DNA from: Pseudoduganella violaceinigra DSM 15887
GTDB lineage: Bacteria > Pseudomonadota > Gammaproteobacteria > Burkholderiales > Burkholderiaceae_D
Direction of reading: 5' to 3'
Assembly: GCF_000425385.1 (NCBI RefSeq)
Contig: NZ_AUDI01000020.1
Span: forward strand, 62,001-126,000
Length of the DNA stretch: 64,000 nucleotides
The translations under genes were made by a program, and so were the position numbers. This document shows, in pieces, positions 55,607 through 64,000 of this stretch. The notes beneath the pieces are model-generated. The model saw only the letters and a program-made list of their open reading frames with translations. It ran no database searches and was not told the DNA's origin. Position 1 is the first letter of the stretch. The number at the start of each line of letters is the position of its first letter.

Positions 55607-56298
55607 GCGTTCAGTTCTTCCAGTTGCTGCACGGTGCCGACGTTGACCCATTCGTCCTGGTAGATCTCGCCGCCGATGCGGCCCTGGTCGGCGAATTCGA
55701 ACAGCAGCTTGCCCAGGCCAACCTTCTGCCCGGGCGCGATGCCGGCGAACATTTCGGGACGGTAGACGCCGATATTGGCGAAATTCCACTTCGGCTCACC
55801 CTGGCCGGAAATCGTGTACAGGTTCAGGGCGAAGTCGCCTTGCGGGTTGTGCCAGGGGTTCGGCGTCAGCCAGACCCAGGCGAGATCGCGCACCTCGGCC
55901 GGATACGGGTCGCCGCGGTGGTCCTTGTCCTTCAGCACGTCGCGCGCCTCGGCGAAGTCGAAGTGCGGACAGTAGATGTCGCCCGACAGCGCCAGGAAGG
56001 GCGCATCGCCCAGCAGGTGCAGGGCGTTGGCGATGCCGCCCGCCGTTTCCAGCGCTTCGGCTTCCGGCGAATAGCGGATCTGCGCGCCGAACTGCGCACC
56101 ATCGCCCAGCGCTTGCTCGATCATGTGGCCCAGGTGGGCGTGGTTGATCACGATGTCCGTGATCCCGGCGCGCACCAGGTTCTGGATATGCCAGACGATC
56201 AGCGGCCGGCCGCGCACGGTCAAGAGCGGCTTGGGGCAGCTGTCGGTCAGGGGGCGCATACGTTCGCCGCGGCCGGCGGCGAGGATCATAGCTTTCAT
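55603..56298 (-). CDS. murU: N-acetylmuramate 1-phosphate uridylyltransferase
   Basis: A 231-residue nucleotidyltransferase with the sugar-phosphate signature MILAAGRGERMRPLTDSCPK (residues 4-23), followed by KPLLTVRGRPLIVWH. The metal Asp is in LALSGDIYCPH. With AmgK it forms the Pseudomonas-type peptidoglycan recycling shortcut, turning MurNAc-1-phosphate into UDP-MurNAc without de novo MurA/MurB steps. The 10-base spacing to amgK supports the assignment over a generic GlmU-like enzyme. Confidence 0.9.
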
Positions 56299-56308
56299 GC
56301 GGCGCCCC

Positions 56309-57361
56309 TCAGAAGGTGTAGCCCACTTGCGGCGCGCTGCCTTCGAGCGCGTCGAGCAGCTTGACCAGCGGCTTGAGCTCTCGGTAGCGGTTGGCGGTCT
56401 TGCGCACGTACTCCATCACGGTCGGCAGATCGCCCAGGTAGGTCGGCTTGCCGTCGCGGTAGTTCAGGCGGCAGAAAATGCCGAGGATCTTCAGGTGGCG
56501 CTGCAGCGCCATGTACTCGAAGTCCTTGTAGAAATCGTCGAAGTCCTTGGTCACCGGCAGGCCGGCGCTGCGCGCGTGCTGCCAGTAGCGGATCAGCCAG
56601 TCCAGCACCAGCTCCTCGTCCCACGCCACATAGGCGTCGCGCAGCAGCGAGGCGCAGTCGTAGGTGATCGGACCGTAGACGGCGTCCTGGAAGTCGAGGA
56701 TGCCGGGATTGCCCTCGTCCATCCACATCAGGTTGCGCGAATGGTAGTCGCGGTGCATGAAGACCTGGGGCTGGGCCAGGCAGTTAGCGACGATCGCCTC
56801 GAACACCTTCTCCAGTTCCTGCTGCTGCTTGTCGCCCAGGGTGGCGCCCAGGTGCTTGCCGATGTACCACTCGGGGAACAGATGCAGCTCGCGCAGCATG
56901 AAGGCGCGGTCGAACTCCGGCAGCACGCCGGGCGCGCTGGCCTGCTGGATCTTCACCAGCGCCGACAGCGCTTCGGCGTACAGGGTGGCGGCCGAATCGT
57001 GGTTCAGCGCCTGCAGGTAGGTGGTGCGGCCCAGGTCCGACAAAAGCAGGTAGCCTTTTTCCACGTTTTGGGCGACGATAGCCGGAACCGAGACGCCGGC
57101 GGCGGCCAGCAGGCCATCGACTTTCACGAAGGCGGCCACGTTTTCGCGCTCGGGCGGGGCATCCATGGCGACCAGGGTGGCGCCGTGGGCGGCGCGGTGT
57201 TCGGGCAGGACGTCGACGCGGAAATAGCGGCGGAAGCTGGCGTCCTCGGAGGCGGGACGGGCCGAGGCGGCGTCCACCAGGCCGCTGCCCTGCAGCCATT
57301 CGGTGAGGGCGGCAAGGCGCGCATCGGCGGCCGGAGATGGTAAATTAGATAATAAAGACAT
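56309..57361 (-). CDS. amgK: N-acetylmuramate/N-acetylglucosamine kinase
   Basis: A 350-residue aminoglycoside-phosphotransferase-fold kinase that phosphorylates the anomeric position of MurNAc or GlcNAc. The catalytic loop is VFMHRDYHSRNLMW and the metal-binding Asp is in GILDFQDAVYGPITYD. The N-terminal lobe has SFRRYFRV. The gene is divergent from lptD, the same arrangement as in Pseudomonas. ATG 57361 (MSLLSNLPSP) is chosen; an in-frame ATG 42 bases upstream lacks support. Its 5' end shares a 98-base promoter region with lptD. Confidence 0.9.
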   Translation of the reverse strand: MSLLSNLPSPAADARLAALTEWLQGSGLVDAASARPASEDASFRRYFRVDVLPEHRAAHGATLVAMDAPPERENVAAFVKVDGLLAAAGVSVPAIVAQNVEKGYLLLSDLGRTTYLQALNHDSAATLYAEALSALVKIQQASAPGVLPEFDRAFMLRELHLFPEWYIGKHLGATLGDKQQQELEKVFEAIVANCLAQPQVFMHRDYHSRNLMWMDEGNPGILDFQDAVYGPITYDCASLLRDAYVAWDEELVLDWLIRYWQHARSAGLPVTKDFDDFYKDFEYMALQRHLKILGIFCRLNYRDGKPTYLGDLPTVMEYVRKTANRYRELKPLVKLLDALEGSAPQVGYTF

Positions 57362-57402
57362 TGAAACAGCCTGCGTATTCCAGTAATGGGTAAAGATTCC
57401 CA

Positions 57403-57408
57403 TATAAT
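57403..57408 (+). promoter_or_regulatory. Candidate -10 box of lptD
   Basis: TATAAT at 57403-57408 is 51 bases before the lptD ATG in an AT-rich pocket. The -35 region (CCAGTA at 57380) is poor. The surrounding AT-rich stretch may also serve amgK on the other strand. Confidence 0.4.
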
Positions 57409-57459
57409 AAGGGATTCACATTAAAAAATCGCCTTTATGGTGTCTCACGCGTACCATCC

Positions 57460-59682
57460 ATGACCCGGTTCCTGGCTCCTCCCAACTCCAAGCGCTGGGC
57501 GTTCGCCTTGACCGCCATCGCCGCCGCCACTGCCGCGGTGTCCGCCCATGCCCAGACGCATGCCGTCGTCAAACGTCCGCCGCATGTGGAAGACAAGAAT
57601 GCCGTCACCACCGTGCGCGCCGAAGATATCGCCGGCCGCCCGGAACGCGAAGTGCAGCTGCAGCGCGACGTCGAAGTGGTGCACGACAAGACGCGCGTCA
57701 CCTCCGACGCCGCCAACTTCCAGCAGGTGGAGCAGGAGCTTGAGGCCAGGGGCAACGTGCGCATCTGGCGCTTCGGCGACTACTACACCGCCGATGAAGT
57801 GAAGCTGAACATGGAAACGGGGCGCGGCTACATGCTGAACCCGACCTACCAGCTGGAAGCGAACAACGCCCAGGGCAAGGCGCAGCGCATCAACTTCCTG
57901 AGCGAGGACGAAGCGCAAGTGGTGGACGGCACCTACAGCACCTGCCAGGGCCCGAACCCGGACTGGTACCTGAAGGCGCGTTCGCTCGACCTGGACCAGG
58001 GCCGCGACGTCGGCACCGCCGGCGCCACCCTGATCTACTTCAAGGACGTGCCGATCCTGGGCACGCCGGCGCTGTCGTTCTCGCTGTCGGGCGCGCGCCG
58101 CTCCGGCTGGCTGCCGCCGACGCCCTCGTATTCCTCGCGCGGCGGCGCTGAACTGCTGGTGCCGTACTACTTCAACATCGCGCCGAACCGCGACCTGACG
58201 CTGTTCCCGCGCTATATCGCGCGGCGCGGCCTGCAGCTGGGCGCCGTGGGCCGCTATATCGGCGAAACCGACGCCGGCAATTTCTACGAGGGCAGGACCT
58301 TCCTGGAATACCTGCCGAACGACCGCGAAGCCAAACGCGACCGCTGGCAGCTGCAATCGGTGCACACGCAGGCCCTGGCCAAGGACTGGACGTACGGCTG
58401 GAACCTGCGCGCCGCCTCGGACAACAACTATCCGAACGATTTTTCCAAGACCGTGTCCTCGTCGGCCGAGCGCCAGCTGCTCAAGGAGCTGCGCACCGAC
58501 TACCACGGCGAATACTGGAGCCTGACCGCGCGCGCCCAGAAATACCATGTGCTGCAGGATCCGGAAGGGCTGTTCGTGTCGCGTCCCTACGACCGCCTGC
58601 CGGCCATCAACCTGCACGCGGCGCAATACGACGTCGGCGGCTTCGACCTGCAGCTGGACGCCGAATTGACGCGCTTCTGGCATCCCGACAAGATCAATGG
58701 CAACCGCGTGGTGGCGGTGCCGCAACTGAGCTACCCGATCATCGGCGCGTCCTACTTCGTGACGCCGAAGCTGATGCTCAACGCCAGCGCCTACCAGCTC
58801 GACGCCTTCGGCGCGGATCCGGCGCGCTCGCTGGACCGCGCGGTGCCCACCTTCTCGCTTGATTCGGGCCTGGTGTTCGAACGCGATACCAAGCTCGGCG
58901 GGCACAAGCTGACCCAGACCCTGGAGCCGCGCCTGTTCTATGTGTACACGCCGTTCCGTAAGCAGGACGACTTCCCCAACTTCGACACGGCGCCGCCCAC
59001 CTTCAACCTGACGCAGATCTTCAGCGAGAACCGTTTCGTCGGCTCTGACCGCATCGGTGACGCCAACCAGGTGACGGCAGCCGTGGTGTCGCGCTTCCTG
59101 GAGTCGAGCGGCGCCGAGCGCATGCGCCTGACCTTCGGCCAGCGCTTCTATTTTGCCGACCAGCGCGTGCAGATCGACAACACCACGCCGGTCAACAGCA
59201 GCCGTTCCGACATGCTGCTGAAGGCCACCGGCCGCATTTCCAATGCCTGGGGCCTGGACAGCGAGGTGCAGTACAACCCGAGCACCAGCCGGGTCGCCAC
59301 CTCCAGCATGACGCTGCAGTACACCCCGGGCACGTACAAGGTGGTCAACGCCGGCTACCGCTATGTGCGCGACAGCTTCAAGAATGCCGACCTGTCGACC
59401 CAGTGGCCGATCTCCTCCAAATGGTTCGGCGTGGGCCGTGTGTCATACTCGCTGCGCGAACACAAGCTGCTCGAGAGCGTGGTGGGGCTGGAATACAACT
59501 GCGATTGCTGGGTATTCCGCATGGGCGCGCAGCGCTTTGTCACCAGCGCCAAGAAGACCTCGACCCAGTTCTTCTTCCAGCTTGAGCTGAACGGCCTGTC
59601 CAAATTCGGTCTCGGCAACCCGCTGGAGGTGCTGAAAAACAGCATTCCCGGCTATCGCCGCGTCAATGAAGGCGTGCGTTAA
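57460..59682 (+). CDS. lptD: LPS-assembly outer-membrane protein LptD
   Basis: A 740-residue barrel that inserts lipopolysaccharide into the outer leaflet. A signal peptide (about 31 residues, ending SAHAQ) precedes an N-terminal OstA/jellyroll domain (about 55-190: VQLQRDVEVVHDKTRVTSDAA). The barrel covers the rest. Only three Cys occur in the whole protein: Cys162 (YSTCQG) and Cys681/Cys683 (YNCDCW). E. coli uses four (31, 173, 724, 725), so one long-range disulfide is possible here, not two. surA, whose product folds LptD, follows directly. Confidence 0.93.
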   Translation: MTRFLAPPNSKRWAFALTAIAAATAAVSAHAQTHAVVKRPPHVEDKNAVTTVRAEDIAGRPEREVQLQRDVEVVHDKTRVTSDAANFQQVEQELEARGNVRIWRFGDYYTADEVKLNMETGRGYMLNPTYQLEANNAQGKAQRINFLSEDEAQVVDGTYSTCQGPNPDWYLKARSLDLDQGRDVGTAGATLIYFKDVPILGTPALSFSLSGARRSGWLPPTPSYSSRGGAELLVPYYFNIAPNRDLTLFPRYIARRGLQLGAVGRYIGETDAGNFYEGRTFLEYLPNDREAKRDRWQLQSVHTQALAKDWTYGWNLRAASDNNYPNDFSKTVSSSAERQLLKELRTDYHGEYWSLTARAQKYHVLQDPEGLFVSRPYDRLPAINLHAAQYDVGGFDLQLDAELTRFWHPDKINGNRVVAVPQLSYPIIGASYFVTPKLMLNASAYQLDAFGADPARSLDRAVPTFSLDSGLVFERDTKLGGHKLTQTLEPRLFYVYTPFRKQDDFPNFDTAPPTFNLTQIFSENRFVGSDRIGDANQVTAAVVSRFLESSGAERMRLTFGQRFYFADQRVQIDNTTPVNSSRSDMLLKATGRISNAWGLDSEVQYNPSTSRVATSSMTLQYTPGTYKVVNAGYRYVRDSFKNADLSTQWPISSKWFGVGRVSYSLREHKLLESVVGLEYNCDCWVFRMGAQRFVTSAKKTSTQFFFQLELNGLSKFGLGNPLEVLKNSIPGYRRVNEGVR

Positions 59683-59722
59683 GCTTTCGACTTTCCTCAA
59701 CCGATACATGAGCGTTTCAGAT

Positions 59723-61117
59723 ATGCATTCGATCAAACTAGCTGCTGCCCTGCTGTGTGCCTCCCTCGCCGTTCCGGCCCTGGCGCAAAACGCCAAGCCG
59801 GCCATCCCGGCGGCGCCGGCCAAGACGCTCGGCGCGGCCGCGCCATCGAAGGGCTTCACGCCGCCGGGCCAGTCGGCCAATACCGCGATCGACGCCATCG
59901 CCGTCATCGTCAACGATGAAGTGATCACCCAGCGCGAGCTGAAAGAGCGCGTGGCCACCATCGTGGCGCGCATGCAGCAGCAAAAGGTGGCGCTGCCGGA
60001 CGCCGGCGAACTGCGCAAGCAGGTGCTCGAGCGCATGATCGTGGAACGCGCCCAGCTGCAGCTGGCCAAGGAAATGGGGGTGCGGGTGGACGACAATATG
60101 CTCGACCGCGCCATCGCCCGCATCGCCGAGCAGCAGAAAATGACGGTGCAGCAGCTGCGCAACCAGATGGAGAAGGAAGGCACCACCTTCGCCTCCTTCC
60201 GCGAAGAGATCCGGGAAGAGATCGTCATGCAGCGCCTGCGCGAGTATGAGGTCGACAACAAGATCAATATCGCGGAAGCGGAAGTGGACAGCTTCGTGGC
60301 GGCCGAGAAGGCCATGGCCTCCGAGCAGTTCGAGCTCAATATTGCGCAGATCATGGTGCGCATCCCGGAAAACGCCGCGCCCGACGTGATTGCCCAGCGC
60401 CAGAAGCGCGCCGAGGAAGTGCTGCGCCAGCTGCGCACCGGCGCCGACTTCGCCAAGATGGCCGCCACCTATTCCGACGCCTCCGACGCGCTGCAGGGCG
60501 GCGCCGTCGGCTGGCGCCCGGCCAGCGCGCTGCCGCCGCTGTTCGCCGACGCGCTGACCAAGCTGAAGCCGGGCCAGAACACGGCGCTGATCAAGAGCGC
60601 GGCCGGCTTCCACATCCTGAAGCTGGTCGACAAGCGCAGCATGGCCGACGCGGCCGCCCAGGAAACCGTGCAGCAGACCCACGCCCGCCACATCCTGCTC
60701 AAGGTCACGCCGACCATGAGCGCGGCCGACGCCAAGCGCAAGCTGCTGGAACTGAAAGAGCGCCTGGACAACAAGGCCGCCAAGTTCGAAGAGCTGGCGC
60801 GCCTGTTCTCCAACGATAGCACCGCCAGCAAGGGCGGCGACCTGGGCTGGCTGTACCCGGGCGACACCGTGCCGGAATTCGAGCAGGCCATGAACGGCTT
60901 GAAACTGGGCCAGGTGTCCGACCCGGTGGAGTCGTCCTTCGGCTACCACCTGATCGAGGTGCTCGAGCGCAAGTCCGACGACGTCTCCAAAGAGAAGCAG
61001 CGCGCCGCCGCCCGCAACGCCCTGCGCGAGCGCAAGCTGGTGGAAGCGGTGGAGGACTGGCAGCGCCAGGTGCGCGACCGCGCCTACGTCGAATTCCGCG
61101 ACGAATCGCTGAAGTAA
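59723..61117 (+). CDS. surA: Periplasmic chaperone/peptidyl-prolyl isomerase SurA
   Basis: A 464-residue outer-membrane-protein chaperone. The signal peptide starts MHSIKLAAALLCASLAVPALA. The N-terminal chaperone domain (AIDAIAVIVNDEVITQREL, then LERMIVERAQLQLAKEMG) is followed by two parvulin domains (about 195-300 and 310-410), with QRQKRAEEVLRQLRTGADFA and THARHILLKV motifs. The second domain keeps GGDLGWLYPG. Start choice is uncertain: ATG at 59708 or at 59666 inside lptD would lengthen the n-region, and none has a strong ribosome site. It sits in the conserved lptD-surA-pdxA-rsmA order. Confidence 0.92.
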   Translation: MHSIKLAAALLCASLAVPALAQNAKPAIPAAPAKTLGAAAPSKGFTPPGQSANTAIDAIAVIVNDEVITQRELKERVATIVARMQQQKVALPDAGELRKQVLERMIVERAQLQLAKEMGVRVDDNMLDRAIARIAEQQKMTVQQLRNQMEKEGTTFASFREEIREEIVMQRLREYEVDNKINIAEAEVDSFVAAEKAMASEQFELNIAQIMVRIPENAAPDVIAQRQKRAEEVLRQLRTGADFAKMAATYSDASDALQGGAVGWRPASALPPLFADALTKLKPGQNTALIKSAAGFHILKLVDKRSMADAAAQETVQQTHARHILLKVTPTMSAADAKRKLLELKERLDNKAAKFEELARLFSNDSTASKGGDLGWLYPGDTVPEFEQAMNGLKLGQVSDPVESSFGYHLIEVLERKSDDVSKEKQRAAARNALRERKLVEAVEDWQRQVRDRAYVEFRDESLK

Positions 61118-61132
61118 GCAGGCCGGCACACC

Positions 61133-62203
61133 ATGAGCGCCAACCTGCAAGCACGGCGCCCGGGTGTGCGCCCCGCCGTTGCCGTCACCACCGGCGAGCC
61201 GGCCGGCATCGGCCCGGAAATCGCCATCCGCGCGGCCTGGGCCATGCGGCACCGGGTCAATGCCGTGCTGGTGGGCGACGCCGCCTTCCTGGCCATGACC
61301 GCGGCCGCCATCGACCCGGAGATCCGCATCAGCGCCGTCACCACCATGGCGGCGCGCAACGCCGGCCTGCCGCACTTCGGCGCCGAGCGCCTGTGCGCGC
61401 TCGACATCCCGCTCGGCGCCCATGTGCAGCCGGGCGTGCTGGATAAGGAAAACGGCCGCTACGTGCTGGCCACGCTGGACGCCGCCATCGAAGGCTGCCG
61501 CGCCGGCTGGTTCGAGGCCGTCGCCACCGCGCCGGTGCAGAAATCCACCATCAACGACGCCGGCGTGCCGTTCTCCGGCCATACGGAATATTTCGCCGAG
61601 CAGACCGGCACCGCGCGCGTGGTGATGCTGCTGGCCGGGCAGCCGCAGGCCGTGGCCGGCGCCGATCGGCCGCCGCCCCTGCGCGTGGCGCTGGCCACTA
61701 CCCATCTGCCGCTCAAGGACGTCAGTGCCGCGCTGACCCGCGCCAGCCTGGCGCAGACCCTGGACATCGTCCAGGCCGACTTGCGCGCCAAGTTCGGCAT
61801 CGCCGCCCCGCGCATCCTGGTGGCGGGGCTCAATCCGCACGCCGGTGAAAACGGCTATCTGGGGCGGGAGGAGATCGACACCATCGTGCCGGCGCTGGAA
61901 GCGGCGCGCGCGCGCGGCATCGACGCGCGCGGCCCGTATCCGGCCGACACCCTGTTCCAGCCCAAATACCTGCAAGACGCCGACTGCGTGCTGGCCATGT
62001 ACCACGACCAGGGCCTGCCGGTGCTCAAATACGCCACCTTCGGCCACGGCGTCAACATCACGCTCGGCCTGCCGCTGATCCGCACATCGGTCGACCACGG
62101 CACCGCGCTCGACCTGGCGGCCCAGGGCGTGGGCCGCGCCGACTGCGCCAGCATGCAGGCCGCCCTGGAAGCGGCGCTGCAGATGGCGCAAGCCAGCCAA
62201 TAA
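61133..62203 (+). CDS. pdxA: 4-hydroxythreonine-4-phosphate dehydrogenase
   Basis: A 356-residue NAD-dependent enzyme of pyridoxal phosphate synthesis. It starts with [20 protein letters not shown] and contains [19 protein letters not shown] and [16 protein letters not shown], the zinc His motifs, and [17 protein letters not shown]. It is slightly longer than E. coli PdxA (329) by an insert near residues 175-185 (GADRPPPLR). It is 15 bases after surA and 12 bases before rsmA, which supports one transcript. Confidence 0.93.
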   Translation: MSANLQARRPGVRPAVAVTTGEPAGIGPEIAIRAAWAMRHRVNAVLVGDAAFLAMTAAAIDPEIRISAVTTMAARNAGLPHFGAERLCALDIPLGAHVQPGVLDKENGRYVLATLDAAIEGCRAGWFEAVATAPVQKSTINDAGVPFSGHTEYFAEQTGTARVVMLLAGQPQAVAGADRPPPLRVALATTHLPLKDVSAALTRASLAQTLDIVQADLRAKFGIAAPRILVAGLNPHAGENGYLGREEIDTIVPALEAARARGIDARGPYPADTLFQPKYLQDADCVLAMYHDQGLPVLKYATFGHGVNITLGLPLIRTSVDHGTALDLAAQGVGRADCASMQAALEAALQMAQASQ

Positions 62204-62215
62204 CCCAGACAGACT

Positions 62216-62986
62216 ATGAAACACATTGCCCGCAAACGCTTCGGCCAGAACTTCCTGCAGGACGACCGCGTCCTCGGCGACATCATCGACGCCATCGCCC
62301 CGGCCGCCGGCGACACCATGGTGGAGATCGGCCCCGGCCTGGCCGCCATGACCGACCTGCTGCTCAAATCCCTGCCGCAAATGCATGTGGTGGAACTGGA
62401 CCGCGACCTGGTGGCGCGCCTGGAGCAGCGCTATCGGCGCGAACAGCTCACCATCCACGCCGGCGACGCCCTGAAGTTCGACTTTAGCTATATCCCGGTG
62501 CCGCCGGGGAAAAAGCTGCGCGTGGTGGGCAACCTGCCCTATAACATCTCCTCGCCGCTGCTGTTCCACCTGGCCGAATTCGCGCCCCTGGTCCAGGACC
62601 AGCATTTCATGCTGCAAAAGGAAGTGGTGGAGCGCATGGTGGCTGTGCCGGGCACCAAGGCTTACAGCCGCCTGTCGGTGATGCTGCAGTGGCGCTACCG
62701 CATGGCCATGCTGTTCATCGTGCCGCCGGACGCCTTCGACCCGCCGCCGAAAGTCGAGTCGGCCATCGTGCGCATGATCCCGATCGAACAGCCGCTGGCC
62801 TGCGACCCGGCGCGCCTGGAAGCGGTGGTGCAGAAAGCCTTCTCGCAGCGCCGCAAGGTGATCCGCAACTGCGTGGCCGGCATGTTCACCGAAGCGCAGC
62901 TGGTGGCCGCCGGCATCAACCCGCAAGACCGCCCGGAAGCGGTGCCGGTCGAGGCCTACGTCGCCCTGGCCAACCTGCCTATCTGA
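62216..62986 (+). CDS. rsmA: 16S rRNA dimethyladenosine transferase
   Basis: A 256-residue KsgA-type methyltransferase that dimethylates A1518 and A1519 of 16S rRNA. The N-terminus [17 protein letters not shown] is diagnostic. SAM-binding motifs are [15 protein letters not shown] and the acidic [10 protein letters not shown], and the catalytic motif is NLPYNIS. Its length is usual. It ends the lptD-surA-pdxA-rsmA operon. No clean + strand terminator was found; a weak hairpin at about 62998-63016 is followed by A residues, not T. Confidence 0.95.
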   Translation: MKHIARKRFGQNFLQDDRVLGDIIDAIAPAAGDTMVEIGPGLAAMTDLLLKSLPQMHVVELDRDLVARLEQRYRREQLTIHAGDALKFDFSYIPVPPGKKLRVVGNLPYNISSPLLFHLAEFAPLVQDQHFMLQKEVVERMVAVPGTKAYSRLSVMLQWRYRMAMLFIVPPDAFDPPPKVESAIVRMIPIEQPLACDPARLEAVVQKAFSQRRKVIRNCVAGMFTEAQLVAAGINPQDRPEAVPVEAYVALANLPI

Positions 62987-63015
62987 ATAAAAGCCAGGGC
63001 TCGACCCCGGCTTGC

Positions 63016-63046
63016 AAAAAAAAAGCCCGCTCGGTGGGAGCGGGCT
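63016..63046 (-). terminator. Rho-independent terminator for the minus-strand lipoprotein gene
   Basis: On the minus strand AGCCCGCTC (63046-63038) pairs with GAGCGGGCT (63032-63024) around a five-base loop, followed by a run of T residues (63024-63016). It lies 105 bases downstream of the lipoprotein stop at 63152. Confidence 0.85.
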
Positions 63047-63151
63047 GAATCCATTTCTGTTACGAAGTGGAGGAGACGGGAGTGATTATGCTGCGTCGCG
63101 GCATATTGTTCCAATTTATTTTTGGAATTCCAGTCATTCCATTTCCTTATA

Positions 63152-63727
63152 TCACTGGCAGCGCAGGACGACGTCGCGGTCGCCGTCGCCCATCACGCCG
63201 CTGGCCGTGCCGGCATCGAAGGTGCACGCCTGGGTCGGGTTGGTCGGCTGGGTCAGCACCGACAGGCCGTAGGCCTCGCCCACCGGGACCCCGCTGAACT
63301 TGAAGGTCGTGCCGGTTTTCGCCACCGTGAGGGTGCCGTAGCCGCCGCCGTTGATGATCTGCAAGCCGTCGCCCTGGTAGTTGACCACGCTGCCGTTCAG
63401 AGCATAGGTCTTTTGCTTGCACTCGATGACCACATTGATGCTGGTGGTATGGCCGGCCGAGGACGTTGGATTGAGCGCGTCGCATTGCATGTGCGCTGGC
63501 TGCGTCAATACCTTGACGGTGTACTCGGTGCCGTAGCTGATGGTGTTCGGGAAGCTGAAGGTGGTGGCGCCGGCCGGGACCGGCAAGGTGTCGCCGCCGT
63601 TCAGCTGCAAGACCATGCCGTCGGTCTTGAGGCCGTTGATCGTGCCGCCGACGGTGAAGCTGGCCTTGCCGCCGCACGCTGCCAGGGCGGCGGCCAGCAG
63701 GGCCGCGCCAATGAGGGTTGCTTTCAT
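63152..63727 (-). CDS. Putative lipoprotein with two repeated beta domains
   Basis: A 191-residue protein with a lipoprotein signal: LLAAALAAC puts the acylated Cys at residue 18. The mature part holds two copies of a domain of about 80 residues. The first runs from GGTINGLKTDGMVLQLNGGD to VVIECK and the second from LNGSVVNYQGDGLQIINGGG to DVVLRCQ. Both share a G-x-L/V-Q-x-N/I-N-G-G opening, a YxVxVLTQP centre and a C-terminal Cys. No function is known. AAGGAA precedes ATG 63727. The gene upstream encodes the same domain, so this is a small tandem family. Confidence 0.78.
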   Translation of the reverse strand: MKATLIGAALLAAALAACGGKASFTVGGTINGLKTDGMVLQLNGGDTLPVPAGATTFSFPNTISYGTEYTVKVLTQPAHMQCDALNPTSSAGHTTSINVVIECKQKTYALNGSVVNYQGDGLQIINGGGYGTLTVAKTGTTFKFSGVPVGEAYGLSVLTQPTNPTQACTFDAGTASGVMGDGDRDVVLRCQ

Positions 63728-63740
63728 CTGGTTTCCTTGA

Positions 63741-64000
63741 TTATTGGCAGGTGACGACGATCTTGCTGGCGTCGTTGCTGTCGATGTTGCGGGCAGGCAT
63801 GGTACCGCCGCCGCTGCCGTTGCCGCCGCCGCTCACGCTGCAGGTCTTGCCCGCTGGCTGGGCCAGCACGGTCACGCCGTAGACGGAATTGTTGGGCACT
63901 TTCTCGGCAAATTGCCAGGTGCTGCTGCCCGGCACCACGCCCACGGTGCGGGCGCCATTGGCCAGCACCAGGCCGGTATTCTCGGCGGCCAGTCCGCTCA
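63741..64000 (-). CDS. Repeat-domain secreted protein, 5' end outside the window
   Basis: The minus-strand frame is open to the end of the window, so the start lies beyond base 64000. The visible 85 residues read SGLAAENTGLVLANGARTVG, a middle VYGVTVLAQPAGKTCSVSGG and an end IVVTCQ. They match the repeated domain of the lipoprotein encoded just downstream (VLTQP centre, closing Cys). A Gly/Ser-rich loop (GGGNGSGGGT) is inserted. It ends 13 bases before the lipoprotein start, which suggests co-transcription. Function unknown. Confidence 0.7.
   Translation of the reverse strand, partial: SGLAAENTGLVLANGARTVGVVPGSSTWQFAEKVPNNSVYGVTVLAQPAGKTCSVSGGGNGSGGGTMPARNIDSNDASKIVVTCQ

Noticed and set aside
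59666..59722. Upstream starts for surA
   Set aside because: The longest would overlap lptD and place a Cys-containing stretch before the signal peptide; ATG 59723 gives a standard signal peptide, though 59708 stays possible.
59738..62926. Open frame of 1062 codons on the minus strand
   Set aside because: It lies opposite surA, pdxA and rsmA, three conserved genes, and shows shadow-type composition.
62994..63016. Plus-strand terminator after rsmA
   Set aside because: The weak GCC-GGG hairpin is followed by A residues, not T; the strong hairpin next to it reads as a minus-strand terminator.

Overview
The window is chromosomal DNA of a GC-rich betaproteobacterium. Gene families, protein residues and gene order fit the Oxalobacteraceae (Massilia, Duganella, Janthinobacterium group), although no rRNA or other decisive marker is present. 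Genes are tightly packed on both strands. No tRNA or rRNA gene, CRISPR array, prophage or insertion sequence was recognised. Short palindromic repeats of two families recur between genes.

Region 1 (1-12.2 kb) is a complete arginine succinyltransferase (AST) catabolic cluster on the + strand: astC (5' end outside the window), aruF, aruG, astD, astB, a giant NAD-glutamate dehydrogenase (gdhB) and astE. Arginine becomes succinylarginine (AruFG), succinylornithine (AstB), succinylglutamate semialdehyde (AstC), succinylglutamate (AstD), then glutamate plus succinate (AstE). GdhB returns glutamate to 2-oxoglutarate, the amino acceptor of AstC. Family A repeats sit at three junctions of this cluster. 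Region 2 (12.2-31.1 kb) is mixed housekeeping and accessory material: a DUF1993 protein, a 37-residue membrane micro-protein, an amino-acid permease, three peptidases (S9, M14, S46), an FUSC membrane protein, a LysR/GST/SMR group, stress-type small membrane proteins, two YceI proteins with cytochrome b561, and purB.

Region 3 (31.2-43.7 kb) holds a GST, a PfkB kinase and an AraC/VOC pair, followed by an iron homeostasis block: bacterioferritin, a catecholate-type TonB receptor with piuC, an orphan tonB with bfd, and feoA-feoB with a Cys-rich partner. Convincing Fur boxes lie in the divergent promoters. A second TonB receptor of unknown substrate follows. Region 4 (43.8-47.4 kb) contains a GST, an NrtR-type NAD/ADP-ribose regulator facing a decayed TIGR02452 (microbial PARG-like) gene and an intact NADAR-domain protein, with a palindromic operator candidate between them. 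A flap-type exonuclease and a pseudo-receiver protein follow.

Region 5 (47.4-64 kb) has mnmA and a Nudix hydrolase, the proton-translocating transhydrogenase pntAa-pntAb-pntB, and a 76-bp perfect palindrome. Next comes a minus-strand operon amgK-murU-pepP-ubiH plus a periplasmic binding protein, divergent from the classic outer-membrane operon lptD-surA-pdxA-rsmA. Two repeat-domain secreted proteins close the window; the last is cut by the window edge.

The most interesting items are the NrtR/PARG-remnant/NADAR module, the palindromic repeat families, gdhB embedded in the AST cluster, and the 37-codon micro-protein with a possible leader ORF.
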